NCBI GenBank assembly: GCA_018399685.1
Contig: JAGYOK010000020.1
Location: 1 to 35,751 of the forward strand
From: Alphaproteobacteria bacterium
GTDB taxonomy: Bacteria > Pseudomonadota > Alphaproteobacteria > Micavibrionales > Micavibrionaceae
Reading direction: 5' to 3'
Length of the DNA: 35,751 nt
Positions 1-7,760 of this stretch are shown in pieces. The notes below the pieces were generated by a model. That model was not told where the DNA came from. It saw only the letters and a program-made list of their open reading frames with translations, and did not search any database. Numbering within the stretch: position 1 is the stretch's first letter; every line of letters starts with the position of its first letter. Position numbers and translations under genes: made by a program.

Positions 1-601
1 CGGCCTGCCCCTCGCCTCTGTTTTCGGCCAGACGCTCATCATAAAACCGCGCCAGATCACCCCAATCCGGAGAGTTCAATGCCCCTTTCCAAGGGCGATC
101 ATCAATGCCTTTCGTCTTCAAAGAGCGGCAAGTGCGCAAGGCCTCGACCTCCGCCCACGCCTCGCAAAACAAAAGCGCAATCACGCTGGTGCGCAAATCT
201 GCCATAACCGGCAGCACCCCTTGCTCCTTCAAAGGCAAAAGCAAAAGCCCCAGCGTGTCTTCGTAAAAATGCATCAGCTCGTGCAAAAAGCTGTGCGCGT
301 TGCCCCCGCGTCCCAGCCATAATGACAGCTTTATTTTCGCCTCGAACGCTCCCGCTTCCGCTTTTTTCGAAAAGCCCTTTGCAAACAGCATCTGCTTGTC
401 CAGAGTATCCAAAGCCTCCGTCTCCAGAGCATGAGGCTGGTACGCCCCCGCCCCGCCGAAAAGGGAAAACGTAACCTCATAGCCGTAATCAATAAGATCA
501 TGCGCGATAGGCTTGAAAAACGTATCTTCCATAGCGCAGGCGATCAAAGCCTCTCGCTTTTGCGCATCGGGGGTGAGGAGATATGGCAGGTCTGGGATCA
601 T
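1..601 (-). CDS. Putative zinc metallopeptidase (HExxH), truncated at window edge
   Basis: An open frame runs without a stop from the ATG at 601 to the left edge (200 codons visible, C-terminus missing). The start follows an AAGGA Shine-Dalgarno. Near residues 107-111 it reads H-E-L-M-H, a canonical HExxH zinc-binding and catalytic motif. About 36 residues later comes CEAWAEVEA, with E147 and E151 as candidates for the third zinc ligand, as in gluzincin-like families. The layout recalls the poorly characterised putative metallopeptidases of alphaproteobacteria (DUF6782-like), a resemblance from memory. No signal peptide or membrane segment is visible, so the enzyme is probably cytoplasmic. 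GC is higher than in the next gene. The substrate is unknown. The motif could be fortuitous, but the histidines sit in a hydrophobic helix-like context and a second acidic motif follows at plausible spacing. Confidence 0.72.
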   Translation of the reverse strand, partial: MIPDLPYLLTPDAQKREALIACAMEDTFFKPIAHDLIDYGYEVTFSLFGGAGAYQPHALETEALDTLDKQMLFAKGFSKKAEAGAFEAKIKLSLWLGRGGNAHSFLHELMHFYEDTLGLLLLPLKEQGVLPVMADLRTSVIALLFCEAWAEVEALRTCRSLKTKGIDDRPWKGALNSPDWGDLARFYDERLAENRGEGQA

Positions 602-704
602 TATTCCTTTATACAGGGAACGGGGAAAAAGGGAATAACCATAAAAGGCAAAACCTGCAAATTTATAATCTGTTTAAAGAATCAATGATTATATCAGAAT
701 TAGA

Positions 705-1688
705 TTAGAAAGATGGAGTGACCTGCGGAACAGGAGCTCTCACAATATAACCGGGGTTTTTGTATTCCACCCTCCACTCTTCGGGTGCGGTTACGCCTTT
801 TTCTAACAGAGCTTTTTCCAACTGACAGTTGATTATTTTTCCGCCACCTGGAACATAAATATTCCTACATTCATCGGGATTAAAGCCCTTCTCCCCGAGC
901 ATCAAAGCTACCTGTTCTTCGCTAAATAGCTTAGTCCCTCCGGGTTTTTCCTCACTAACGGCACTAACGGCATTAGCGGTATTAGCGGCAGTTTTATCAA
1001 CAGCAGGTTTTTCTGGCTCTTTATCCTTATTAAAGCCGGGCTGCCAATGCTCAAAAACCTCGGCTTTTGTTGCAAACCCTAGCTTTTTAGTACTTTCCAG
1101 CGCCTCTTCAGGATCGGCTTTTACACCACCAATCCCGTGAAACTTGACATATGCCAGATCAGAGATAGCCTGCTTATTCCCTCCGGCTGCGGATTCTTGC
1201 AGTAATTCAAATCCGGCTTTCCACAATTCCTTGCTGGCCGAAACGCCCTCAAGCTTGTTATTTATAAAGTACCAAAGGTCTTTTTTCGCCTGATCGTTCC
1301 CCCCCATAGCGCTTTCCAGAGTTTTTTCCGCTTTCGCGCTTACATTTTGTTCAGCAAAAAACCTTGCAACTATTTCCAGTGGAGAAAGCTCTTTCGGCTT
1401 TGTCTGCGGCTGTGGCTCCTGCGGTTGTGGTTCTTCTTTTACGATGAGTCGATTGTTTCTACTGTGTGCTGTGAAGATAACCTCAAGGGGCTCTTCCGCT
1501 TTTGGCGCTTGAACGGCTTCCTGTTCTTGCGGATAAACAACCTTGTGCAATACTGGTTCACCAGATCCTGCATCGTTAAAGCTCTTTTTTACAGGCTGCA
1601 AAGACTCATCGGCCTCGTTTTCAGTCTTGTCAGATCTGAACGAGTCGATAACCGAGTTAAATAAATCTTTAAATTTTTCTATTGCCAT
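705..1688 (-). CDS. Hypothetical protein with Sel1-like helical segment
   Basis: A 327-aa protein with no signal peptide or membrane helix. Residues about 1-110 are charged and low complexity, including a Pro/Gln-rich stretch (PQPQEPQPQ). Residues about 110-215 are helical. One segment (LLQESAAGGNKQAISDLAYV...GIGGVKADPEEAL) resembles a Sel1/TPR-like repeat: two helices around a small-residue turn and a G-x-G-x-x-x-D-x-x-x-A-L stretch. A second Pro/Ala/Ser linker leads to a compact C-terminal region with two cysteines (DECRNIYVPGGG and INCQLE). Sel1 repeats usually mediate protein-protein contacts, so a scaffold or regulatory role is possible, but I do not recognise a named family. The start ATG at 1688 follows AAAGAAG. 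It is divergent from the secreted repeat protein and lies upstream of the HExxH gene on the same strand. Confidence 0.7.
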   Translation of the reverse strand: MAIEKFKDLFNSVIDSFRSDKTENEADESLQPVKKSFNDAGSGEPVLHKVVYPQEQEAVQAPKAEEPLEVIFTAHSRNNRLIVKEEPQPQEPQPQTKPKELSPLEIVARFFAEQNVSAKAEKTLESAMGGNDQAKKDLWYFINNKLEGVSASKELWKAGFELLQESAAGGNKQAISDLAYVKFHGIGGVKADPEEALESTKKLGFATKAEVFEHWQPGFNKDKEPEKPAVDKTAANTANAVSAVSEEKPGGTKLFSEEQVALMLGEKGFNPDECRNIYVPGGGKIINCQLEKALLEKGVTAPEEWRVEYKNPGYIVRAPVPQVTPSF

Positions 1689-1794
1689 ATAGCTTCTTTA
1701 CTACAAAAAAGGTCTTTTATGCAAATTATAATTTCTCGACGATAATTTTAAGCCACACACGCTATAACATAGCATTACGCAACTAACAAAAAAC

Positions 1795-1823
1795 TTGACA
1801 TAAAATTTCAGTTAGCCTAAAAG
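1795..1823 (+). promoter_or_regulatory. Candidate sigma-70-type promoter for the secreted repeat protein
   Basis: A perfect TTGACA -35 hexamer lies at 1795-1800. After a 17-nt spacer comes TAAAAG at 1818-1823, which matches 4 of 6 bases of TATAAT. The signal is about 80 nt upstream of the preferred ATG (1905) and points into that gene. This also argues against the earlier GTG in-frame start at 1824, which would directly abut the -10 element. Confidence 0.5.
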
Positions 1824-1904
1824 GTGGGAATACGGAAAATTCGAAAACACCGCCGACCTGGCACAAAAAGGTTGCTGAACCGGCACAGTCAAAGGGAAAA
1901 AATC

Positions 1905-3206
1905 ATGCGTAATACTTTTAATAAAATTGTCTCTTCTATCATGGGAGTGTTCATGTTAGGGAGCGTAGCAAAGACATCGCTTGCATCATCATGTGACGAC
2001 GGGTATTTTCCAGAATGTGATGAAAACCCTCAAGAACAGATAGACACAAGAGCCACAGCTACTGGTACTGGAACCGGTATTGGTACTGGTACCGGAACTG
2101 GCATTGCTACTGGTACAGGAACCGGTATTGGCGAGGGCGGCAACGCTGATGTAGACAACACAGTTGGTGTTCATACTGGTGTTAATACCGATGTAGACAG
2201 CCGAAATGACAACAGCAATGACAATACAAACACCGTTGGTGCCCATGCTGTTGGCCAAGGAGGTCAGGGAGGCCAAGGCGGTCAAGGTGGTCAGGGCGGC
2301 CAAGGCGGTCAGGGCGGCCAAGCCGACGTAGACAGCCGAAATGACAACAGGAACGCTGCTGGTGCTCAGGCTGGCGCGGCAATAGGAGACACGACAACCT
2401 CAAGCGGCGCGGCAATAGGTGATACCACAACCACAAGCAGGGCTGTAACAGGTGATTCCACAAGCACAAGCGGCGCTGTAACAGGCGACTCCACAAGCAC
2501 CAGTGGTGCGGCAATAGGCGATACTAAAACAGGCGATTCCACAAGTGGAGTTAGCAATGACATTAATATCGGAGGAGATGATATTGATGCCCGTTCAGAT
2601 GCCGTCGTCGGAATGCCCAGTATGGGTCACCTTTACGTTCCTGACAAATGCATGAGTGGTAACAGCTTTGTCTTTGGTGGCTCAATTTCTTTCACTGGCA
2701 GCTTGGGAATTGGTTACACAGCTATAGAGCCGGCCGGTGTTGCAATGGGCGGGGGACTTACTCTTTTGGATTATCTTGAAGGAGGTGTAGAAACAAGAAA
2801 AGAAGCAACAAAAGGAATGTCAAAAGGCCAAAAGGCTAAACTGGATTGTCTTGTAACGGCATGGCATCAGCAAAGAGAAGAAAGAGAAGCACGCATTGAG
2901 AACAGAGAAGATATGCAAGCGCACGAACTGACAAAAAGGATCCTTGAGCATAATTTGAGTAGAACAAGTAATGCCCCTGGCAACAGATCTGGAGCAAGTG
3001 TTTTTGAACACGTTGCCGCACATGCTACTGTAGCAGAAGAAGTGCCGTCTTATAAAGGAGCCATGAGAGAAACTGCAAAAGCTTACATGGGAGCGCAAAA
3101 GGCATCTTCTGGCAAAGACCTTACACCAGTTGATGTTTTATTAAGGATGTACTCTCCTGAAGAAGAAGCAGAACCAGTTCAACAAAGTGCAAATCCTGGA
3201 CTTTAA
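1905..3206 (+). CDS. Secreted low-complexity repeat protein (Gly/Thr/Gln-rich)
   Basis: A 433-aa protein. I chose the ATG at 1905 over the longer GTG frame (1824) because it follows AAAGGG and begins a good signal peptide ending near LAS-S. Past a short Cys-containing N-terminus (SCDDGYFPEC) come three repeat blocks. One is a T-G/I-G dipeptide repeat (about residues 52-77). The next is a GGQ tripeptide block (about 118-139) flanked by two copies of DVDSRNDN. The third is five copies of a roughly 10-residue unit, S-G-A-(A/V)-(I/T)-G-D-(T/S)-T-S (about 158-217). The final 200 residues are non-repetitive: a Gly-rich beta-like part with one Cys, then a charged helical part. The composition suggests an extracellular or surface structural protein, silk- or beta-solenoid-like, but no family was recognised. 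A hairpin terminator follows, then a small lipoprotein whose signal peptide resembles this one. Confidence 0.8.
   Translation: MRNTFNKIVSSIMGVFMLGSVAKTSLASSCDDGYFPECDENPQEQIDTRATATGTGTGIGTGTGTGIATGTGTGIGEGGNADVDNTVGVHTGVNTDVDSRNDNSNDNTNTVGAHAVGQGGQGGQGGQGGQGGQGGQGGQADVDSRNDNRNAAGAQAGAAIGDTTTSSGAAIGDTTTTSRAVTGDSTSTSGAVTGDSTSTSGAAIGDTKTGDSTSGVSNDINIGGDDIDARSDAVVGMPSMGHLYVPDKCMSGNSFVFGGSISFTGSLGIGYTAIEPAGVAMGGGLTLLDYLEGGVETRKEATKGMSKGQKAKLDCLVTAWHQQREEREARIENREDMQAHELTKRILEHNLSRTSNAPGNRSGASVFEHVAAHATVAEEVPSYKGAMRETAKAYMGAQKASSGKDLTPVDVLLRMYSPEEEAEPVQQSANPGL
2050..2560 (+). repeat. In-gene tandem repeat blocks (TG, GGQ and GD units)
   Basis: Three kinds of in-frame DNA repeat occur. At about 2059-2136 a 6-nt period encodes Thr-Gly or Ile-Gly. 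At about 2254-2322 a 9-nt period of type GGYCARGGN encodes GGQ. At about 2377-2556 a period near 30-33 nt encodes the A-(A/V)-(I/T)-G-D unit. An identical 23-nt sequence at 2193-2215 and 2328-2350 flanks the GGQ block, so the block could expand or contract by recombination. The blocks also produce long spurious frames on the opposite strand. Confidence 0.85.
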
Positions 3207-3234
3207 ATAATGTAAACAAACTGGACATAAATTA

Positions 3235-3274
3235 AAATTGTTGCTCGGAAACCCTCTGAGCAGCAATTTGTTTA
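3235..3274 (+). terminator. Rho-independent-like hairpin after the repeat-protein gene
   Basis: ATTGTTGCTC (3237-3246) pairs with GAGCAGCAAT (3258-3267) through 10 positions including one G-U. The stem can extend by two A-T pairs outside and three weaker pairs inside. TTTGTTT follows. It lies 29 nt after the stop codon and separates the repeat protein from the lipoprotein gene. Confidence 0.65.
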
Positions 3275-3311
3275 GTAAACTTGAGTATAAAAAAACCGGA
3301 GACATTTTTAA

Positions 3312-3785
3312 ATGAATCGTACAGTTAACGTGATTTGTGCCTCTTTGATGTCTGTTTTTATGATGTCCTGCGCATCCCGCCCCCCCCTTAAAATTACAAC
3401 TTCCGAAGATATCCTTGGAAATGATTGTGAAATTATGCGCAATATCATCATTAAAAGTGGTAAAGATACTGTACAATCACATAAGGAATTGGTTGGTTTT
3501 AGTGAGCTGTGCAGCAATCACAAACTTCTGGCTATGCTTGTTAATCATGAAGTTGAAAATCCGGAGATGGAAGCCCTTGTAACTACGGCTACGTTGCACA
3601 TGCTGGCAGAAGCCAGCCCAAATTTTAAAAGGTCTGTGCTTGCAGCTCTTGCAGACTATCACATTACACAAGAAGATCTAATCAAGCGTAAAAAGATTGA
3701 TGATGGCATTAAAGCGGTTAGAACCACCAAGGAATTAGATTGCACTCCGCTTGATGAAGACGAGAATACATTCTACTGCGAATAA
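3312..3785 (+). CDS. Small putative lipoprotein, unknown function
   Basis: A 157-aa protein with a short basic n-region, a hydrophobic stretch and a cysteine at residue 20 (FMMSC-ASR). This is an acceptable though non-ideal lipobox (Met at -3). The mature part is mostly helical with four cysteines (DCEIM, ELCSN, LDCTP, FYCE) that could form two disulfides in the periplasm. RBS-like GGAG lies upstream. The signal peptide resembles that of the preceding secreted repeat protein (both run M-x-x-T-x-N-x-I with S-x-M-x-V-F-M), which hints at shared ancestry of the leaders or a functional pairing. A hairpin separates the two genes, so co-transcription would need read-through. No family recognised. 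Confidence 0.72.
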   Translation: MNRTVNVICASLMSVFMMSCASRPPLKITTSEDILGNDCEIMRNIIIKSGKDTVQSHKELVGFSELCSNHKLLAMLVNHEVENPEMEALVTTATLHMLAEASPNFKRSVLAALADYHITQEDLIKRKKIDDGIKAVRTTKELDCTPLDEDENTFYCE

Positions 3786-3822
3786 CTGAATAACACATCA
3801 GCGATTAAACCTTGTGAATGAA

Positions 3823-4103
3823 CCTAGGGTCAGGACCTATTAATTATATCCATTCTGCGCCTGTCAAATTTTTAGTAAATGGAGGCCAAAATCGCGCAGG
3901 GCATAGCCGTAGCTACGTTCAAGCGGTTTTGGCGATCAGATACAAAAATTTGCGGCGCCCTGACGGGTTCCATTATATGAGACAAATTACCTTATTTTTT
4001 GGCCTTTGAATATGCTACGGCATGTCCTTCAGTCCAAAAAATTGATCCTTTGCCTCATATAATGGAACAGAATTGCACATAATTAATAGGTCCTGACCCT
4101 AGG
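3823..4103. mobile_element. MITE-like element with 24-bp perfect TIRs and two nested hairpin arms
   Basis: Positions 3823-3846 and 4080-4103 are perfect 24-bp inverted repeats beginning CCTAGGGTCAGGACC. The similarity continues inward to about 39 bp with a few mismatches and one gap. Inside are two foldback arms. Arm 1 pairs GCGCC/GGCGC (3857-3861 with 3954-3958), CAAATTTTT with AAAAATTTG (3865-3873 with 3944-3952) and GCCAAAATCGC with GCGGTTTTGGC (3885-3895 with 3923-3933). Its tip holds the palindrome CGTAGCTACG (3908-3917). Arm 2 pairs a perfect 15-bp stem (3967-3981 with 4054-4068) and a 9-bp stem (3994-4002 with 4034-4042). No transposase is encoded. Both ends sit in CTAG, the kind of TA-centred target used by IS630/Tc1-mariner elements (family knowledge), so the element may be mobilised in trans by such a transposase. 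The right end supplies the stop codon of the adjacent lytic transglycosylase gene. Confidence 0.8.
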
Positions 4104-5088
4104 ATTTGTCATCTATGATCTTACCGGGCACACTTGTCTGGGTCAGCATCATCAAATCAAGCGGTTGCGCCAGAAGGCCAGAGAAAAGTCCCATATCAAC
4201 ATGCAGGTTGTTATTTTTTTGTGCACTTGCTGTTTTAAATACAGCAGAACGGGCAGGGTCATTTTCATTGTTGCGATAAAGCACATGTGCGTATGTTGAA
4301 CGGGAGCGAGCGGCATCCCGCATTTCCTGAGCGCGCTGCATGATAATACTGTCCGATAAAGCCTTGGAAGGCGTGTACAAGCTGTTTGTGTTGTTCTCAT
4401 TACTAACCTCAGCCACCAGTTTTTTCACAGGAACGGAAGGAGGAACAGGTATATTCGCGCTGGCTATAAGCGTTGCATCAGAATCGGTTGCGCTTTTGTC
4501 ATTGAACTTTTTATCGAAGAAGGCATAAACTTCCTCTAAATCACGTGCTTTGCCGGTTTCAGAATCATAAAAAACATTTCGATTGGCTCGCGCAGCACGG
4601 GGGAACAGGTCAGCGGCATTTTGCATCGGGTTTTCATCACGGGCATTTAAAAATGACGCGGCACCACTCGCCCCCATGAAATGGGCAAAATATAGCTCCG
4701 TAGCGCCAACTTTGCCGCCCCAGTTAGTATTCAGGTACTTTTCATTTTCTGAAGCAAAAGCCGCAGCCATGAAAGAAGATGTTTTGGGATCGTTGCGCAT
4801 ATCTAATATTTCTTTCTTAGATTTACCTTGTGTTTCTATGCCATAATCATCGCCATAGCGCTCAATCATATTAAGCCATGTGCTGTCTATAAACTGGTAC
4901 AGGCCGGTGGCAGAACTGGTAACCGCCTTGGCACTAGCCTTAAAATTACTCTCAGCCGCAGCCTGATTAACCAGATAGGAAAAACCCACACCGGAGCTTT
5001 TACTGGCTTTGGAGATCGCATGAATAATATCCTGACGCGAATAAACCATGTTACCACCTGAAATTCCTGCATTTGCTGTATAAGTCAT
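4099..5088 (-). CDS. Lytic transglycosylase, SLT-domain protein
   Basis: A 329-aa protein. Residues about 16-130 read as a soluble lytic transglycosylase domain: catalytic glutamate E46 in AAAESNF, the following S-A-T-G-L-Y-Q-F-I segment typical of the lysozyme-like fold, and a later ATELYFAHFMGASGAA segment. These enzymes cleave the MurNAc-GlcNAc bond and form 1,6-anhydroMurNAc. The rest is low complexity and probably disordered. No clear signal peptide is seen, so export may be non-classical or via a dedicated system, as for some flagellar or secretion-associated enzymes. The first ATG (5088) has little Shine-Dalgarno. The second in-frame ATG (residue 14, near 5049) follows AGGTGG and is a credible alternative. 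The TAG stop lies inside the right TIR of the MITE-like element, so the C-terminus may have been set by that insertion. Confidence 0.85.
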   Translation of the reverse strand: MTYTANAGISGGNMVYSRQDIIHAISKASKSSGVGFSYLVNQAAAESNFKASAKAVTSSATGLYQFIDSTWLNMIERYGDDYGIETQGKSKKEILDMRNDPKTSSFMAAAFASENEKYLNTNWGGKVGATELYFAHFMGASGAASFLNARDENPMQNAADLFPRAARANRNVFYDSETGKARDLEEVYAFFDKKFNDKSATDSDATLIASANIPVPPSVPVKKLVAEVSNENNTNSLYTPSKALSDSIIMQRAQEMRDAARSRSTYAHVLYRNNENDPARSAVFKTASAQKNNNLHVDMGLFSGLLAQPLDLMMLTQTSVPGKIIDDKS

Positions 5089-5255
5089 ACTTGTTGTTGC
5101 CCGGGGCTGTATAAAATTTTCCTTAACTCAAGGGGATTGCAAGCTCTGTGCCAAAAATTGTTTTTATGCCTAAACCCTTGATTATTGCAGGCTGAGGCCT
5201 TAAATCTCTGTAAGGCGAATATATCAAAAACCAAGTGATGAAAGAGTGACCAAGT

Positions 5256-6878
5256 ATGTTTACACCACCGGTAAAAGAGATGTTGTTTATCCTTCAAGAT
5301 GCTTTGGGATTTTCTCATGAAGAACTGGATTTTGAAACATGCGAGGCAATTTTAGAAGAGGCGGCAAAACTTGCTTCCGAGCAAATTGCCCCAACAAATT
5401 CCGTCGGTGACAGGCAGGGAGTATCTCTTGAAAACGGTCAGGTTAAAACTGCGGCTGGCTTTAAAGAGGCTTATAAGGCTTACTGCGAAGGTGGATGGAA
5501 TTCTTTGCCGTTTGACCCCGAATATGAAGGGCAGGGCTTACCCTGGGCGCTGGCTTTTCCTGTGCAGGAAATGTGGCAAGGCGCCAATATGTCTTTTGGT
5601 TTATGCCCGATCCTGAACCACAGCGCGATCGAGGCTATTACAGTTCACGGCTCACAAGAGCAAAAAGACACGTATTTGCCAAAGCTTATCTCAGGAGAGT
5701 GGGCGGGGACAATGAACATCACCGAGCCGCAGGCTGGCTCTGATCTGGGAAGCATAAGCACCAGTGCTGTGCCTCAGGAGGATGGCTCATATCGCCTTAC
5801 CGGGCAGAAAATATTTATTACATATGGCGACCATGATTTAACAGATAATATCATCCATCTGGTTCTTGCCCGCGTAGAGGGAGCGCGCGAAGGGGCTGCC
5901 GGAATTTCACTGTTTATTGTGCCAAAGATTTTGGAAGGGGACACACGAAACGGTGTTAAATGCATCGGGCTGGAGAACAAGCTGGGCATTCATGCTTCCC
6001 CTACATGTACGATGAGCTTTGATAATGCTGTCGGGTATCTGGTAGGGCGTCAGAATGTAGGGTTGAAATACATGTTCACCATGATGCAAAAGGCACGTCT
6101 GGCCGTTGGGCTGCAAGGGGTTGGCCTATGTGAACGCGCCTATCAGGAGGCTTTCGCCTATGCACATGAGCGCCGTCAGGGTAAGGCATCTAACGAAGAA
6201 AGTAATAAATCTTCAATGATTGCCCGGCATCCTGATGTACGCCGTATGCTTATGGATATGCATGCCCGCACCATGGCAGGGCGCATGATAGCGTATAGCG
6301 CGGCTATTGCTCTGGATCAGGCATCTGCCGGAGATAAGCAAGCAGCCTCACGCGTTGATTTTTTAACACCGATTGTTAAATCATGGTGTAGCGATATGGC
6401 CGTTGAGGTGGCCTCAATCGGGATTCAGGTTCATGGTGGTATGGGATTTATGGAAGAAAGCGCCCCGGCTCAGTACTACCGTGACGCCAGAGTTCTGCCT
6501 ATTTATGAGGGGACAAACGGCATTCAGGCCTCTGATTTTGTCTTCCGCAAGATAGCCCGTGATAAAGGGGCTTTGGCTGCAACATATTTCGAGGAGATGA
6601 GTGGTTTTGTAGATGAAGCACTCCTTGGGCAGCTTAAATACGCTACGCAGAAAATTATTTCACTTAATGATGATAATTTGCGCGACGATGTAGCGTGGAT
6701 AGCAACGCCATACTTAAAAGGATTTTCCTATATTCTGGGCGGGTCTTTATTGGCAAAAGCGGCAAAAGTTAATCCTGAGTTTCAGTTGCAAAGCGGCTAT
6801 AATATTCAGGAGCTTTCGGATTTCTATGCAAAGAATGTCATGCCACTAGGGGGCGCGCAGTTCGCCATGATGCAATAG
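5256..6878 (+). CDS. Acyl-CoA dehydrogenase, DmdC-like long form
   Basis: A 540-aa FAD-dependent acyl-CoA dehydrogenase that introduces an alpha-beta double bond into acyl-CoA thioesters. Visible family marks are an N-terminal helical extension, MNITEPQAGSDLG (flavin/substrate loop), ITYGDHDLTDN, GIHASPTCTM, QVHGGMGFMEE and YEGTNGIQASDF. E418 in the YEGT motif is the expected catalytic base. The extended N-terminus and overall sequence fit the clade containing 3-methylmercaptopropionyl-CoA dehydrogenase DmdC, but substrate cannot be decided here. At 540 residues it is somewhat shorter at the C-terminus than the near-600-residue members I recall. No other beta-oxidation gene is adjacent. The stop codon directly abuts that of the convergent next gene with no spacer. 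Confidence 0.93.
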   Translation: MFTPPVKEMLFILQDALGFSHEELDFETCEAILEEAAKLASEQIAPTNSVGDRQGVSLENGQVKTAAGFKEAYKAYCEGGWNSLPFDPEYEGQGLPWALAFPVQEMWQGANMSFGLCPILNHSAIEAITVHGSQEQKDTYLPKLISGEWAGTMNITEPQAGSDLGSISTSAVPQEDGSYRLTGQKIFITYGDHDLTDNIIHLVLARVEGAREGAAGISLFIVPKILEGDTRNGVKCIGLENKLGIHASPTCTMSFDNAVGYLVGRQNVGLKYMFTMMQKARLAVGLQGVGLCERAYQEAFAYAHERRQGKASNEESNKSSMIARHPDVRRMLMDMHARTMAGRMIAYSAAIALDQASAGDKQAASRVDFLTPIVKSWCSDMAVEVASIGIQVHGGMGFMEESAPAQYYRDARVLPIYEGTNGIQASDFVFRKIARDKGALAATYFEEMSGFVDEALLGQLKYATQKIISLNDDNLRDDVAWIATPYLKGFSYILGGSLLAKAAKVNPEFQLQSGYNIQELSDFYAKNVMPLGGAQFAMMQ

Positions 6879-7676
6879 CTATTTATTTTTGTAAGATTCA
6901 GGCTTCGAGCAATAGCTCCGCGCATTAAGACGAATAGACGATTTTATATATTCATCCATGCGTCCTTCATATTTATCAAAAAGATTCGCCCACCTTCTGG
7001 CATAGCACTCACAATAGTCTTTGGGGCGTATCCCGAAATAGCTAAAGGTTGATCCTGTCATGCAGGTGGAATATTCCATTCCCGTTGTTTCGACTATATT
7101 GCGGCAAGATTTTTGTGTAATTTCTGCGATCATAACGGATCTTTCTGCAAGAGGCCCGCGCTTCATACGTAAGTCCAGAAATTTAGCAGCCAGACATTCA
7201 CAATCAACCTGATTTTTAACATCTGCCAACCCCTCGCACCATGAATAGACAGACATTGCTTCTTCCATTTGTTGTTCGGTTACATCATCGAGATTTAGGT
7301 CTTCAACATCCGAAACAGCGCCCTTCTTTTCATCTAGCAAACATGTATTGATGTTTTCTTGCATAATCTCTTCAACAGTGGCAGCTCTTCCAAGAGCAAT
7401 ACGTGTTTCCAGATAAGAGGCTGCGGCACACTTACAGTCTTTTTGTTTTTTCATGGTATTGTTGCTCATACAGCTTTCATAAAAACGTTGAGCTTCTTCA
7501 ATTTCTGCGTCTGTAGCAATAGCATATGGATCATTTTCAATTGTTTCGGGAGACTTTGAAGGTGCGGGAGTTATAGTATCTGAAAAAGGTGATTCTATAT
7601 TCTGGGAATATGCAATCCCAAAGGGCGTTAAAAAACACAGAATAATAAGGCTGAAAACAAAAAATAAAGTGCGCAT
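6879..7676 (-). CDS. Secreted protein with three C-x(n)-CxC-x(n)-C repeats
   Basis: A 265-aa protein with a strong N-terminal signal peptide ending near AYSQ. The mature part contains three related units. Each has a cysteine, then C-x-C after 11-16 residues followed by an aromatic/aliphatic helix, then a fourth cysteine after 28-31 residues. The units centre on DCKCAAASYLETR, DCECLAAKFLDLR and DYCECYARRWANLF, with the outer cysteines in ESCM/NTCL, SWCE/KSCR and STCM/SYCS. Twelve regularly spaced cysteines suggest a disulfide-stabilised helical periplasmic or extracellular protein. A metal site through the CxC pairs is possible. I recognise no named family. It sits downstream of the HTH/coiled-coil gene on the same strand, but a good terminator separates them. 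Its stop abuts the convergent dehydrogenase stop. Confidence 0.8.
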   Translation of the reverse strand: MRTLFFVFSLIILCFLTPFGIAYSQNIESPFSDTITPAPSKSPETIENDPYAIATDAEIEEAQRFYESCMSNNTMKKQKDCKCAAASYLETRIALGRAATVEEIMQENINTCLLDEKKGAVSDVEDLNLDDVTEQQMEEAMSVYSWCEGLADVKNQVDCECLAAKFLDLRMKRGPLAERSVMIAEITQKSCRNIVETTGMEYSTCMTGSTFSYFGIRPKDYCECYARRWANLFDKYEGRMDEYIKSSIRLNARSYCSKPESYKNK

Positions 7677-7760
7677 TATTTACCATTCATTTATGTAACA
7701 CGATCAAGCAAAACAACAAACGCGGCCATGATAGCATTGAAAAGCCGTTAAAAGCCACAC

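Noticed and set aside
102-320. 72-codon minus-strand ORF
   Set aside because: It overlaps the HExxH reading frame in another frame. The HExxH frame has a good start and motif, so this is a shadow.
431-688. 85-codon plus-strand ORF
   Set aside because: It lies opposite the 5' part of the HExxH gene; no signal, no ribosome-binding site and no recognisable composition.
1989-2563. Three minus-strand ORFs across the repeat-protein gene
   Set aside because: They arise from the short-period repeats, which keep opposite frames open; composition is artefactual.
3818-4009. 63-codon ORF inside the MITE-like element
   Set aside because: The frame starts just outside the TIR and reads through the foldback arms; no transposase features and no ribosome-binding site.
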